Source: Tepidiforma bonchosmolovskayae
GTDB taxonomy: Bacteria; Chloroflexota; Dehalococcoidia; Tepidiformales; Tepidiformaceae
Length of the DNA: 64,000 nucleotides
NCBI RefSeq assembly: GCF_008838325.1
Contig: NZ_CP042829.1
Span: forward strand, 558,001 to 622,000
Direction of reading: 5' to 3'
In this document: one piece after another, positions 16,141-26,000 of the stretch
Layout: every line of letters starts with the position of its first letter
Position numbering within the stretch: position 1 is the first letter of the stretch
Notes under the pieces: model-generated
Told to the model about the DNA's origin: nothing
Database searches by the model: none
The model's input: only the letters and a program-made list of their open reading frames with translations
Program-made: the position numbers and the translations under genes

Positions 16141-16602
16141 ATGATTTCGAAGCAGGAACTTGCGGACGGCATCCGGTTTGCGGGGCGGCGTGCGGCAGCC
16201 GCTGCCGAGCGGACGAAGGACTGGGACTACCAGCTCGGCCACCAGTGGACGAGCGGCGACGCGTACCGGCACATCGCGGCGGTGTCGGGCGGGGCCCCAG
16301 GGCTCTACCCGCTGCTGGATGCGGGGGTGCTTTCGGGAATCGGCGCGGAGCGGATTGCGCAGAACAATGCGGCTGCGATTGAGGGGCTGAAGGGGAAGAG
16401 CCGGGAGGAGATCATCCAGGCGATTCTCGACGGCCACGAGGCATCGGCGAAGTTTGTGGAGACGCTGGACGAGGCGGACCTGGCGAAGGTGGTGAAGCTG
16501 GGCGGCTACGAGATGGAGAAGGCGGAGATCGTGGCCCAGATCTGGATTCACCACACGATTGCGCACGCCTACGAGGCGAGCGCGCGCTGGCCCATCACCT
16601 AG
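16141..16602 (+). CDS. DinB/mycothiol-isomerase-like four-helix protein
   Basis: A 153-residue helical protein. SGDAYRHIAAVSGG in the second helix and WIHHTIAHAYE near the C-terminus place histidines as in the DinB superfamily metal site, so a three-histidine metal centre is likely. Members include thiol-dependent S-transferases and isomerases; many have no known role. The ATG has AAGGGAG upstream. It stands alone between the TPR gene and an acyl-CoA dehydrogenase gene on the same strand. The assignment is to a superfamily only. Confidence 0.6.
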   Translation: MISKQELADGIRFAGRRAAAAAERTKDWDYQLGHQWTSGDAYRHIAAVSGGAPGLYPLLDAGVLSGIGAERIAQNNAAAIEGLKGKSREEIIQAILDGHEASAKFVETLDEADLAKVVKLGGYEMEKAEIVAQIWIHHTIAHAYEASARWPIT

Positions 16603-16710
16603 CTGCCTCGCCGGGGGGCCATCCGGGACCTGCACCGGGACCGTTCGCACCACGCATGTGCCGGCGGGCGGGGTAGACTGCGCGCATCGCAACGAACGAG
16701 GAGTGCACGC

Positions 16711-17931
16711 ATGCAGGTTTCACCCGTGCCGACGCTGGACCCGGAGACGAACCGGATCCGGGAGGCGACGGCGAACATCGTCAACCGGTACATCATCCCG
16801 AACGAGGACCGGCTGGGGGACTACCGGAACCCGGAGACACAGCGGCTCCGGCATGAGATCCAGGAGCACGTGAAGGCGGCAGGTCTGTGGGCGCCGCACC
16901 TGCCGAAGGAGTACGGCGGGATGGGCATCGGGTTCATGAAGCACGCCTACATGAACGAGATCCTGGCGTGGAGCCCGTATTCGAACCCGCTGTTCGGCGT
17001 GGTGGCGCCGGATTCGGGCAACCAGACGATCCTGCTGAAGTACGGGACGGAGGAGCAGAAAAAGAAGTGGCTGGAGCCGCTCATCCGGGGCGAAATCCGG
17101 TCGTGCTTCTCGATGACGGAACCGGACGCGCCGGGTTCGGACCCGTACGCCATCCAGACGCGGGCGGTGCGCGACGGCGACGAGTGGGTCATCAACGGGC
17201 GGAAGTGGTTCACGACGGGCGCGGACGGGGCAGCATTTGCGATCGTGATGTGCCGGACCGAGGAGCCGGACGGGCAGGGCGGCCAGAAGGAGAAGATGAC
17301 CCAGATCATTGTGCCGACGGACACGCCGGGCTTCCGCATCGTGCGGAAGATCAAGGTGTGGGGGATGGAGTCGAATCACTGTGAGATCGAGTACCGGAAC
17401 GTGCGGGTGCCGGTGACGAACCAGCTCGGGCGGACGGGCAGCGGCCACCAGGCGGCGCAGGACCGGCTGGGCGCCGGCCGGGTGTTCCACTGCATGAACA
17501 GCGTGGGGCAGATGTGGCGGGCGTTCGACCTGATGGTGCGGCGGTCGATGGAGCGGGAGGTCCGCGGAGGGAAGCTGGAGACGAAGCAGTTCATCCAGGG
17601 GTTCATCGCGGACTCGTACATCGACATCGTGACGGCGCGACTGATGACCATTCACACCGCGGAGGTCATCGACAGCGGGCTCGACCCGCGGACGCTGATT
17701 TCGGCGCTGAAGGTCTACGTGCCGGCGGCGCACGAACGGGTGGTCGACCGGGCGATCCAGGTGCACGGCGCGATGGGGGTGAGCGGGGATACGCCGCTGG
17801 CCGGGATGTACACGGGGGCGCGCACGCTGCGGATTGCGGACGGGCCGGACGAGGTGCACCGGATCCTGATCGCGAAGAACGTGCTGAAGGTGTACCACGA
17901 CGGGGCGAGCTGGGACTTCGGCGTGGCCTGA
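16711..17931 (+). CDS. acyl-CoA dehydrogenase (ACAD11-like)
   Basis: A 406-residue flavoprotein oxidising acyl-CoA to the 2-enoyl-CoA. ACAD blocks are complete: LPKEYGGMGIGF, SCFSMTEPDAPGSD (FAD/substrate loop), WFTTGADGA, QVHGAMGVSGDTPL and the C-terminal GPDEVHRI. The latter motif and overall length match the ACAD10/ACAD11-like group that handles long or modified acyl groups. A TAGACT -10-like element lies at 16674-16679, giving a leader of about 24 bases that contains a GAGGAG Shine-Dalgarno. An APH-type kinase of the kind fused to ACAD11 in animals is encoded at 58495, far away. Confidence 0.9.
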   Translation: MQVSPVPTLDPETNRIREATANIVNRYIIPNEDRLGDYRNPETQRLRHEIQEHVKAAGLWAPHLPKEYGGMGIGFMKHAYMNEILAWSPYSNPLFGVVAPDSGNQTILLKYGTEEQKKKWLEPLIRGEIRSCFSMTEPDAPGSDPYAIQTRAVRDGDEWVINGRKWFTTGADGAAFAIVMCRTEEPDGQGGQKEKMTQIIVPTDTPGFRIVRKIKVWGMESNHCEIEYRNVRVPVTNQLGRTGSGHQAAQDRLGAGRVFHCMNSVGQMWRAFDLMVRRSMEREVRGGKLETKQFIQGFIADSYIDIVTARLMTIHTAEVIDSGLDPRTLISALKVYVPAAHERVVDRAIQVHGAMGVSGDTPLAGMYTGARTLRIADGPDEVHRILIAKNVLKVYHDGASWDFGVA

Positions 17932-17954
17932 GGCGCGGCAGCGGCCTAAGCCGA

Positions 17955-17985
17955 GGCCGGTCCCGTGCCAGCTGCGGGGCCGGCC
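17955..17985. terminator. hairpin between convergent acyl-CoA dehydrogenase and SufR-like genes
   Basis: GGCCGGTCCC and GGGGCCGGCC pair over 10 positions (one G-U) around an 11-base loop in the short gap between two convergent stop codons. There is no T tract. Confidence 0.5.
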
Positions 17986-17992
17986 AAGGCGG

Positions 17993-18634
17993 TCAGCCGT
18001 CGCCGGGTTCGAAAACGTAGGCGCAGACGGGGTCGCCGGCGGGCTGCCAGGCGGTGCGGCGGAGCGGCGTCCTCTTGACGGCAGCGGCGAGGCAGCGCTG
18101 CTCGACCTCGCAGAGCAGCGGGTTGGCGGCTGCCGCCTCGGCGACCGGGCAGTGGTGGAGGACCAGCCGGGTTTCGCCGGGGCGCTCCTCGACCTCGGGC
18201 ATGTAGCCGGCCCCTTCGAAGACGGCGACGACGCCGCGGAGGGGCGACACGCGGGACTCGCGCTCGAGCGTGGCGCGGTAGGTATCGATGACGCGGGCCT
18301 CGAGGCGTTCGAGGATGCGTTCGCGGGTTTCGACGGGCTCGGCGGCGACGGCGTCGAGGAGGTAGGCGAGCGCCTCGTGGTGCAGCCTGGGGAAGAGGGC
18401 ATCGCCGCGGGGGGTGAGGAGGTAGCGGTGGCGGGGCCGGCCGGGGCCGCGGCGCTCGGGCTCATGGTCGATGAGGCCCTGCGCTTCGAGGGTCTGGAGG
18501 TGCTGGCGAGCGGCGCCGACGGAGAGGAAGCAGTGGGCCGCGACCACTTCGGCCGTCGCCGAGTGGAGGCGCTTAAGGGCGACGAGGATGGCCCGGCGGG
18601 TTGGGTCGAGGAGGTCGAGGCAGGACTGGGGCAT
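17993..18634 (-). CDS. sufR: SufR-like Fe-S-sensing transcriptional regulator
   Basis: A 213-residue regulator with an N-terminal winged helix (TRRAILVALKRLHSATAEVVAAH, then a wing GPGRPRHRYLLTPRG) and a C-terminal cysteine module. Cys162 in HHCPV, Cys175 in LLCEVE (CX12C) and Cys204 in GDPVC repeat the HHCPV..LCE..GDxxC pattern of cyanobacterial and mycobacterial SufR, which binds a 4Fe-4S cluster and represses suf genes. The start MPQSC at 18634 is preferred; the longer frame upstream has no family similarity. No suf genes are in the window. It is divergent from queG across a 247-base gap with an AT-rich, Fur-box-like site. Confidence 0.8.
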   Translation of the reverse strand: MPQSCLDLLDPTRRAILVALKRLHSATAEVVAAHCFLSVGAARQHLQTLEAQGLIDHEPERRGPGRPRHRYLLTPRGDALFPRLHHEALAYLLDAVAAEPVETRERILERLEARVIDTYRATLERESRVSPLRGVVAVFEGAGYMPEVEERPGETRLVLHHCPVAEAAAANPLLCEVEQRCLAAAVKRTPLRRTAWQPAGDPVCAYVFEPGDG

Positions 18635-18804
18635 CTCGATGTTATCGTAAACCAGACGGCGGGGTCTCGTGTGCGGACTGCGCGCCGACCGCACCGGCCG
18701 AGGATGTCGCCCGTCCGTGCACCGGAGCGCCGCCCGTCCAGGGGCTGGCGGGAAAGATACGGGGCTGCGAGGCCATGCGATCATCCGGCGGCGCCTGTTC
18801 CGTC

Positions 18805-18828
18805 TTTCGCAATAATTCTCATTGAATT
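18805..18828. promoter_or_regulatory. AT-rich Fur-box-like site between sufR and queG
   Basis: This is the only strongly AT-rich patch in a 247-base divergent gap. Read on the minus strand it is AATGAGAATTATT followed by GCGAAA, which keeps about 13 of 19 positions of the classical ATGAGAAT-n-ATTCTCAT Fur box. AATTC-TCATT-GAATT (18814-18828) is also a short perfect dyad. The rest of the gap (18635-18804) shows nothing I can interpret. Confidence 0.4.
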
Positions 18829-18881
18829 CATAAGAAACCGGGAGGCACGGGGGCCGGGCGCCGGTGCCAGAATGGGCAGGT

Positions 18882-20039
18882 ATGGACGGCGGGCTGAAGG
18901 GCCGGGTGCTGGCGGTCTGCCGGGAGGCGGGCTTCCCGCTGGCGGGGGTGGCGCGGGCCGCGCCGGCGGGAGGAGCGCGCGCGGCGGCGGAGCGCGCGCT
19001 CGCGGCAGGGCTGTTCGGGGAGATGCGGTGGATGGACGCCGACTGGGTTGCACGGGCGACGGACCCGGGGCGGTTCCTCGCGGGGGCGAAGAGCCTCGTG
19101 GTGGTTGCGCTGCCGGCGCACGCTCCTGACCCGCCGCGGCCGGCGGACGGCCGGGCGCGCGGGCTCGTGGCGCGGTACGCGCGGGGGCGGGATTACCACC
19201 GGGTGTTCGAGGCGCGGCTGCGGAAGGCGGTGCGCCGGCTGCGGGAGAAGTTCGGGGCAGAGGCGCGGGCGACCGTGGATTACGGGCCGCTGCTGGAGCG
19301 GCCGTATGCCGCGGCAGCGGGGCTGGGCTGGATAGGGAAATCGACGATGCTGCTTGCGCCGGGGTTCGGGCCGTGGGTGCTGCTGGGGGTGATCGCGACG
19401 ACGCTGGAGCTGGAGCCGGACCCGCCCCTGCGGAAGAGCTGCGGGAGCTGCCGGCGGTGCATCGTCGCGTGCCCGACGGGCGCGATCGCGCCGGACGGCG
19501 GCGTGGTGGATGCGCGGCGGTGCATCAGCTACCTGACGATTGAGCACCGGGGCGTCATCCCGCGGGAGCTGCGGGCGGCGATGGGGGCGCGGGTGTTCGG
19601 CTGCGACGACTGCCTCGATGCGTGCCCGGTGGGGGCGAACCGGTGGGAGGCCGACCCGGAGCTGCAGGCGGCGTCGGCCGAGCGGGCGTGGCCGGAGCTG
19701 GCGTCGTTCCTGGCGATGGACCAGGAAGCGTTCGCGGCGGCGTACCGGGGGACGGCGCTGATGCGGGCGAAGCGGGACGGGATGGCGCGAAATGCGTGCA
19801 TCGCACTGGGGAACGCGGGTTCGGCGGAGGATGCGGAGGTGCTCGCCGCGGCGCTGGAGGATTCGTCGCCGCTAGTGCGCGGGCATGCCGCGTGGGCGCT
19901 CGGGCGGCTGGCGGCGCGGACCGGGGCGGAGGTGCGGGGACGCCTGGCGGGGCGGCTGGCGGCAGAAGATGATCCGTGGGTGCGCGAGGAGCTGGAGCTG
20001 GCGCTGGCGGAGGCTGACGGCCGGGACGCGACGGGGTAG
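18882..20039 (+). CDS. queG: epoxyqueuosine reductase
   Basis: A 385-residue cobalamin and Fe-S enzyme that reduces epoxyqueuosine to queuosine in tRNA. Two 4Fe-4S motifs are visible: CGSCRRCIVACP and CDDCLDACPVG. The catalytic Asp region TVDYGPLLERPYAAAAGLGWIGK is intact, and a C-terminal HEAT-like segment (NACIALGNAGSAEDAEVLAAAL) follows as in family members. The ATG at 18882 is chosen: CAGAAT ends eight bases before it and there is no Shine-Dalgarno. A GTG 18 bases upstream is possible. Divergent from the SufR-like gene, whose regulator senses the same kind of cofactor. Confidence 0.93.
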   Translation: MDGGLKGRVLAVCREAGFPLAGVARAAPAGGARAAAERALAAGLFGEMRWMDADWVARATDPGRFLAGAKSLVVVALPAHAPDPPRPADGRARGLVARYARGRDYHRVFEARLRKAVRRLREKFGAEARATVDYGPLLERPYAAAAGLGWIGKSTMLLAPGFGPWVLLGVIATTLELEPDPPLRKSCGSCRRCIVACPTGAIAPDGGVVDARRCISYLTIEHRGVIPRELRAAMGARVFGCDDCLDACPVGANRWEADPELQAASAERAWPELASFLAMDQEAFAAAYRGTALMRAKRDGMARNACIALGNAGSAEDAEVLAAALEDSSPLVRGHAAWALGRLAARTGAEVRGRLAGRLAAEDDPWVREELELALAEADGRDATG

Positions 20040-20090
20040 GCTATCGGCGCGAAGTTCGACCCCGGAATCGCGGGGAAAGGAGTGACGAGC

Positions 20091-20759
20091 ATGGGTGAGA
20101 TGGTGACCTTCCCGGCAAACGGCGGGACCTGCAGCGGATACCTTGCGAAGCCGGCTTCGGGCACGGGCAAGGGCGTGATCGTGATCCAGGAGTGGTGGGG
20201 GCTGAACGACAACATCAAGGGAATTGCGGACCGGTTCGCGGCGGAGGGGTTTGTTGCGCTGGCCCCGGACCTGTACCACGGGGTGGTGACAAAGGAGCCG
20301 GACGAGGCCGGCAAGCTGCTGATGGCGCTGAACATCCAGCGGGCAGAGGCGGACTTGAAGGGGGCGGTCGCCTATCTGAAGGAGATGACCGGGGGACCGG
20401 TGGGGACGGTGGGCTTCTGCATGGGCGGGGCGCTGAGCCTGTTCGCGGCGTGCAACAGCGACGGCGATGTGGGGGCGTGCGTCGACTTTTACGGCGGGCA
20501 CCCGGCGGTGAAGTACAACTGGGACAACCTGACGGCGCCGGTGCTGGGGATCTGGGCCGAGCACGACGACTTCGTGAACCCGAACATCCCGACCTACAAG
20601 GCCGAGCTGGAGAAGCGGAACATCACGCACGAGTTCATCACCTACCCGGGGACGCAGCACGCGTTCTTCAACGACGAGCACCCGGAGCCGCAGTACAACC
20701 CGGCGGCGGCGAAGGATGCGTGGGAGAAGACGCTGGCCTGGTTCCGGAAGTACCTGTAA
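20091..20759 (+). CDS. dienelactone hydrolase family protein
   Basis: A 222-residue alpha/beta hydrolase of the carboxymethylenebutenolidase type. The nucleophile is Cys in GFCMGG, the acid is in WAEHDDFVNP and the base is His in GTQHAFFND, with the QEWWGLND strand typical of the family. The start ATG at 20091 is preceded by AGGAG at eight bases; the GTG at 20082 overlaps that Shine-Dalgarno and is rejected. Substrate unknown; classical members open dienelactones in aromatic degradation. It ends at a strong intrinsic terminator. Confidence 0.9.
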   Translation: MGEMVTFPANGGTCSGYLAKPASGTGKGVIVIQEWWGLNDNIKGIADRFAAEGFVALAPDLYHGVVTKEPDEAGKLLMALNIQRAEADLKGAVAYLKEMTGGPVGTVGFCMGGALSLFAACNSDGDVGACVDFYGGHPAVKYNWDNLTAPVLGIWAEHDDFVNPNIPTYKAELEKRNITHEFITYPGTQHAFFNDEHPEPQYNPAAAKDAWEKTLAWFRKYL

Positions 20760-20777
20760 CTCCCCGGAGACGCTGGG

Positions 20778-20808
20778 AGCCCCGGCGGCGCGGCCGGGGC
20801 TTTTCGTT
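20778..20808 (+). terminator. intrinsic terminator after dienelactone hydrolase
   Basis: AGCCCCGGC / GCCGGGGCT forms a nine-bp stem with a six-base loop and runs into TTTTCGTTT. It is the clearest textbook terminator in the window. Confidence 0.88.
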
Positions 20809-20828
20809 TGGCGAAGGAGCTTTGCGCC

Positions 20829-21629
20829 ATGGGCATGCTGGACGGAAAAGTGGCGATTGTCACGGGCGGCGCCTCGGGCATTGGAAAGGCGATCGTGGAG
20901 GCGTTCGTGCGGGAGGGGGCGCGGGTGATCGTCGGGGACGTGGACGCGGCGGGCATCGGCCGGGTCATCGGAGAGCTGGGCCACAACCAGGTCGACGGCG
21001 CGGAGGTCGACGTGCGGGACGAGGGCGCGGTCGAGCGGATGGTCGGGCAGGCGGTCCGGCGGTTCGGGCGGCTGGACATTGCCGTGAACAACGCGGGGGT
21101 CGGGGGGTTCGCGCCGATCCAGGCGTACCCGCTGGAGGAGTGGGAGCGGGTCATCGGGATTTCGCTGACGGGGACGTTCCTGTGCATCAAGCACGAGGCG
21201 GCGCGGATGATGGCGCAGGGGCGGGGCGGGAGCATCATCAATATCGCGAGCCTGAACGCGATCCAGCCGGCGGAGGGGTTCGCGGCGTACTGCGCGGCAA
21301 AGGCAGGGGTGGCGATGCTGACCAAGGTGGCCGCGCTGGAGCTGGGCCGGCACGGCATCCGGGTGAACGCCATCGGCCCGGGGCTCATCCACACCCCGGC
21401 GACCGCGCCGATGACTGCGGTGCCGGGAGTGGAGGCGGCGTTCATCGCGGAGACGGCGCTGGGGCGCGCGGGCGAACCGGAGGATGTGGCGGGGCTGGCG
21501 CTCTACCTGGCCTCGGATGTCTCCTCGCTGATGACGGGGCAGACGCTGTACATCGACGGCGGCGCGAGCCTGAAGAAGTACCCGGAGCTGTTCTCGTTCG
21601 TCGGCGGGTCCGGGTCAGGTGCGGGGTGA
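20829..21629 (+). CDS. short-chain dehydrogenase/reductase
   Basis: A 266-residue classical SDR. NAD(P) binding is shown by TGGASGIG, and the Asp in VIVGDVDA after beta-2 favours NAD(H). NNAG, then Ser in NIASLN and the YCAAK pair give the catalytic set. The C-terminal LALYLASDVSSLMTGQTLYIDGG is typical of the 3-oxoacyl or 3-hydroxyacyl type. The ATG at 20829 has AAGGAG nine bases upstream. Its 3' end overlaps the convergent gene at 21615 by 15 bases. Substrate unknown. Confidence 0.9.
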   Translation: MGMLDGKVAIVTGGASGIGKAIVEAFVREGARVIVGDVDAAGIGRVIGELGHNQVDGAEVDVRDEGAVERMVGQAVRRFGRLDIAVNNAGVGGFAPIQAYPLEEWERVIGISLTGTFLCIKHEAARMMAQGRGGSIINIASLNAIQPAEGFAAYCAAKAGVAMLTKVAALELGRHGIRVNAIGPGLIHTPATAPMTAVPGVEAAFIAETALGRAGEPEDVAGLALYLASDVSSLMTGQTLYIDGGASLKKYPELFSFVGGSGSGAG

Positions 21630-21977
21630 GGGCTGGCCTTCCCCGGGCTTTCCGGGCTGGCCAGGCCGGCCGCCGGAACCGTCCCGCCTGAAGACGCGGT
21701 CGACGAGCTGCATCCACTCCTGGTGGGCGACCTCCCAGGGGAAGTCGGGGTCGTCGGTGTGGGGCGGGTCGTAGCGGACCTGGTCCCAGTAGGCGTCGCG
21801 GGGGAAAGGCTGGGCGAACTGGCGGGCGAGGTCGCGGGCTTCGGGGGAGAGTTCGACCACATCGACGGGCTCGGCCGCAGCCGGGGGAGGGTAGCGTACG
21901 AGGGCGCTGCCGTTGCCGGGGAGGAACGGACGGTAGGCAGCGGCGCCGAGGAGGCCGGAGACCGGTCGCGTGTCCAT
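21615..21977 (-). CDS. hypothetical protein, 120 aa
   Basis: I do not recognise this protein. It has an apparently disordered Pro/Gly-rich N-terminus, a motif VVELSPEARDLARQFAQ that resembles the conserved helix seen in flagellar anti-sigma and other small regulatory proteins, a middle with acidic and aromatic residues (DPDFPWEVAHQEWMQLVDRVF) and a Gly/Pro-rich tail. No signal peptide or membrane segment is present. The stop overlaps the convergent SDR gene by 15 bases. Codon use matches the neighbours. The short gap to the VOC gene (21978-22086) shows no feature. Confidence 0.55.
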   Translation of the reverse strand: MDTRPVSGLLGAAAYRPFLPGNGSALVRYPPPAAAEPVDVVELSPEARDLARQFAQPFPRDAYWDQVRYDPPHTDDPDFPWEVAHQEWMQLVDRVFRRDGSGGRPGQPGKPGEGQPSPRT

Positions 21978-22086
21978 CGAGAAGCCCCCGCAGCTGCGCG
22001 GCGGCGCAGATGCTCTACTCAGGTTTTCGCCCTAGGGAAAAACCCGCACGGGGGCAGTTCCGGGAAGGGAGGGTTGCGGGGAGGGG

Positions 22087-22974
22087 TCAGGGGCGGGCGA
22101 CGTACTCGAGGAGCTGCATGGCGAGGCCGCCGAGCTCCGCTGCAGGGATGGCCGTGCGGATGGTGCCGGGAATGACGCCGGGCTCGGGCGGCGGGCAGGT
22201 GAAGCCGCGCTCGCGGGCGAGCGCAGCGGCGACCTCGAGGGGGCCTTCGACCTCCCAGGCGGCAACCGGGAGGAGCGCCGGGGAACGGCCTGCGAGCGGG
22301 CTCCCGGGGCCGGCCGGCGCGAGGAGTTCCAGGATGGCATCGCCGCAGCGCAGCTGGCGGATGACGAGCGCCGGCGTGGTGATCTCGCCGACGGCCTGGA
22401 GCCCGAGGAGGTCGACCCAGGTGCGGGTTGCGGCCTCGAGGTCGGGCGCGAGGACGGCGAGGTGGTCGAGACGGCGCAAGGGGAAGGTGTGCTCGAAGCG
22501 GCCAAGGGCGCGGGAGCGGGCGTAGCGGGCCTCGAAGCCACCGGGGTAGCTGACCAGGAGGAGCGGGAACGGGATGAACGGCAGGCCGCGTACGACGGCG
22601 GCGTCGACGAGGAGGCGACCGTCGTCGGCGCGGACGGCAGAGCGGTCGATTTCGGCGCCGGCGGCGGACAGGCGGACGAGGGCAGCGTCGAGGTCGGCGG
22701 CGGCGAAGGCGACGGAGGCGAGGCCGCCGCCGCGTTCGAGGGTTTCGCGGTAGTGGCGGCGGGCGGGCGGCAGGAGGGCGGGGTCCTCGATGGCGAGGAG
22801 CTCGAGGTAGACGAAGCGGGCGGCATCGGGCCCGATGAAGGCAGCGCGGTTGGCGGTGCCGAGGCCGGCGTGCGCGGTGCGCGCGGTAAGGACGAGGCCG
22901 AGGCGCTCGAAGGCGGCAGCGGCGGCGTTGGGGTCGGCAACGGGCAGGATGAGGTGGTCGATGCGGGTGAGCAC
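22087..22974 (-). CDS. VOC-superfamily (glyoxalase-like) protein
   Basis: A 295-residue protein built from two vicinal-oxygen-chelate modules. The first begins TRIDHLILPVADPNAAAAAFERLGL and the second RRLDHLAVLAPDLEAATRTWVDLLGL. Each starts with the His metal ligand, and a glutamate follows in the ILELLAP strand of the second. Length and the N-terminal pattern match glyoxalase-like domain proteins of unknown substrate. The GTG at 22974 is chosen because TACACT ends six bases upstream; no Shine-Dalgarno is seen. Divergent from treS-maltokinase across 93 bases. Confidence 0.82.
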   Translation of the reverse strand: MLTRIDHLILPVADPNAAAAAFERLGLVLTARTAHAGLGTANRAAFIGPDAARFVYLELLAIEDPALLPPARRHYRETLERGGGLASVAFAAADLDAALVRLSAAGAEIDRSAVRADDGRLLVDAAVVRGLPFIPFPLLLVSYPGGFEARYARSRALGRFEHTFPLRRLDHLAVLAPDLEAATRTWVDLLGLQAVGEITTPALVIRQLRCGDAILELLAPAGPGSPLAGRSPALLPVAAWEVEGPLEVAAALARERGFTCPPPEPGVIPGTIRTAIPAAELGGLAMQLLEYVARP

Positions 22975-23067
22975 CGGTGGAGTGTAGCGGGCCGGGTTGG
23001 TCCGATGGGGGCGGCCGGGGGAAACTGAAACGACGGTTGCGCGTTTTGTGCTATCGGTGGAGGTGCG

Positions 23068-26000
23068 ATGACCCGGCCTGCGAGCGCACGGACTGCGGTG
23101 ACGGCGGCCCTGACCGGGGACCCGCTCTGGTACAAGGACGCGGTGATCTATGAACTGCACGTACGGGCGTTCCACGACGGGAACGGCGACGGCATCGGCG
23201 ACTTCCCGGGGCTGACGCAGAAGCTGGACTACCTGCAGGAGCTGGGGGTGACGGCGATCTGGCTCCTGCCGTTCTATGAGTCGCCGCTCCGGGACGACGG
23301 GTACGACATCGCCGATTACCGGAAGATTCACCCGGCGTACGGGACGCTGCGCGACTTCAAGGACTTCCTGCGGGAGGCGCATGCGCGGGGGCTGCGGGTG
23401 ATTACGGAGCTGGTGATCAACCACACGAGCGACCAGCACCCGTGGTTCCAGCGAGCGCGGCGGGCGCCGAAGGGGAGCGTCTACCGGAACTACTACGTCT
23501 GGAGCGACACGGCGACGGAGTACGCGGACGCCCGGATCATCTTCAAGGATTTCGAGCGTTCGAACTGGACGTGGGACCCGGTCGCCGGGCAGTACTACTG
23601 GCACCGGTTCTATTCGCACCAGCCGGATTTGAACTTCGAGAACCCGCGGGTGCGGCGGGAGATTTTCGACGTGGCGGACTTTTGGCTGGAGCTGGGGGTC
23701 GACGGGTTCCGGCTGGACGCGGTGCCGTACCTGTTCGAGGCGGAGGGGACAAGCTGCGAGAACCTGCCTCAGACGCACGCGTTCCTGAAGGAGCTGCGGG
23801 CGCATGTGGACGCGAAGTTCCCGGGGAGGATGCTGCTGGCCGAGGCGAACCAGTGGCCGGAGGACGCGGTGGCGTACTTCGGGGAGGGGGACGAGTGCCA
23901 CATGGCGTTCCACTTCCCGCTGATGCCGCGGCTGTTCATGTCGGTGCGGATGGAGGACCGGTTCCCGACGACGGAGATCCTGGAGCAGACGCCGCCAATT
24001 CCGGAGACGTGCCAGTGGGCGCTCTTTTTGCGGAACCACGACGAGCTGACGCTCGAGATGGTGACGGACGAGGAGCGGGACTACATGTACCGGGTGTACG
24101 CGGCCGAGGACCGTGCGCGGGTGAACCTCGGGATCCGGCGTCGGCTGGCGCCGCTGCTGGCGAATAACCGGCGGCTGATCGAGCTGCTGAACGCGCTGCT
24201 GTTCTCGCTCAAGGGGACGCCGGTCATTTACTACGGCGACGAGATCGGGATGGGGGACAACATCTACCTCGGCGACCGGGACAGCGTGCGGACGCCGATG
24301 CAGTGGAGCGCGGACCGGAATGCGGGGTTTTCGCGGGCGAACCCGCAGAAGCTGTACCTGCCGGTGATCATCGACCCGGAATACCACTACGAGTCGGTGA
24401 ATGTGGATGCGCAGCAGGCGAACCCGTCGTCGCTGCTGTGGTGGATGCGGCGGCTGATCGGGCTGCGGCGCCGGCACCCGGCGTTTGCACGGGGGCGCCT
24501 GCAGTTTGTGGAGTGCGACAACCACCGGGTGCTGGCGTTCGTGCGGGAGTACGAAGGGGAGCGGGTGCTGGTGGTGGCGAACCTTTCGCGGTTTGCGCAG
24601 GCGGCGCACCTCTCGCTGGGGGCGTACGCGGGTGCGGAGCCGGTGGAGCTGTTCGGGCACGGCCGGTTCCCTCGGGTTGGAAGCGAGCCGTACTTCCTGT
24701 CGCTGGGGCCGCACTCGTTTTTCTGGTTCGAGCTGGCGACGCCGGGGCCGGACGGACGGCCTGAGCCGACGCTGCCGGAGCTGCGGGTGGCCGCGAGTCC
24801 GGAGGAGCTGTTCGACGGGCGGCGGGATGCGCTGGACGCCGTGCTCGCGGAGTACGTGCCGGCGCGGAGGTGGTTCGGCGGGCTGACGCGCCGGCCGCGG
24901 CGGGTGCGGGTCGTGGACCGGGTGCCGCTGCGGGCGCGAGGGGCGCCGCCGACGGTGTTTGCGGTGGTGCAGGTGGAGTACGAGCAGGGCGAGCCGGACC
25001 GGTTCGGGCTGCTGCTTTCGGTGGTGCCGGAGGAGCGCCGGCCCGCGGTGGAGGCAGCGGCAAACTGGGCGGTCGTCGCGCTGGCGGTCTCGGCGGCCGG
25101 CGAACGGTGGGCGGTGGTTGACGGGCTGGCGCTGCCGGAGGTGTGCGCGGCGCTCCCGGGGCTGTTCCGGAGCCGGTCACGGCTGGCAGGGGAGCGCGGC
25201 GGGCTCGTGTTTGTGCCTGAGCCGGGAGTTCGCCTTAACGGAGTGGAAGGCACGCCGGCGGTCAGCCGGGCGGAGCAGAGCAACACGTCGGTGCATTTCC
25301 CGGGTCGGTTCGTGTTCAAGGCGATCCGGAGGATCGAGGCGGGGACGCATCCGCAGGTGGAGCTGGGGGAGCTGCTGGCAAAGACGCGGGCGGCCTCGAT
25401 GGTGCCGAAGCTCGCAGGGCGGGTGGAGTACGTGCAGGAGGGCGTGCGCCCGGCGGTCGTTGGGATCGTCGAGGTGGCGGTGCCGCACCAGTACGACGGC
25501 TGGACATTCGCAACGGGCCAGCTGGAGCGGATGCTCGAGGAGGTGGCGGCAGCGCGGCTGGAGCCGCCCCGGGTGAGCGAGAGCGACCACCCGCTGACCT
25601 GCGGGCCGGAACCGGCCGAGCTGGCGGCGTACGCCGGGCCGTGGCTCGAGTTTGCAGGGACGCTGGGCCGGCGGACCGCGGAGCTGCACGCCGCGCTTGC
25701 GGGCATCGACCACCCGGACTTCCTGCCGGAGCGGTACACGCCGTTCTACCAGCGGGCGCTGGCCCAGGGGCTGCGGGTGCAGGCGCGCCGGGCGCTACGG
25801 GCGCTGCGGCGGTGCATGGACGCGCTGCCGGCGGAGGCGGTCGAGCTGGCGGGGCTGGTGCTGGAAAAAGAGGACGCGTTCGTCGGGCGGCTGCAGCAGG
25901 TGGGCACGAGGAAGCTGGAGGGCCTGCGCATCCGGGTGCATGGCGACCTGCACCTCGGGCAGGTCCTGGTGGCGGGGCGGGAGCCGGTGTTCATCGATTT

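Noticed and set aside
18635-18784. A 50-residue N-terminal extension of the SufR-like protein
   Set aside because: It is Arg/Pro-rich without similarity and precedes the family N-terminus; a start at 18634 fits the family length.
20082-20090. GTG start for the dienelactone hydrolase three codons earlier
   Set aside because: It overlaps the AGGAG that serves the ATG at 20091.
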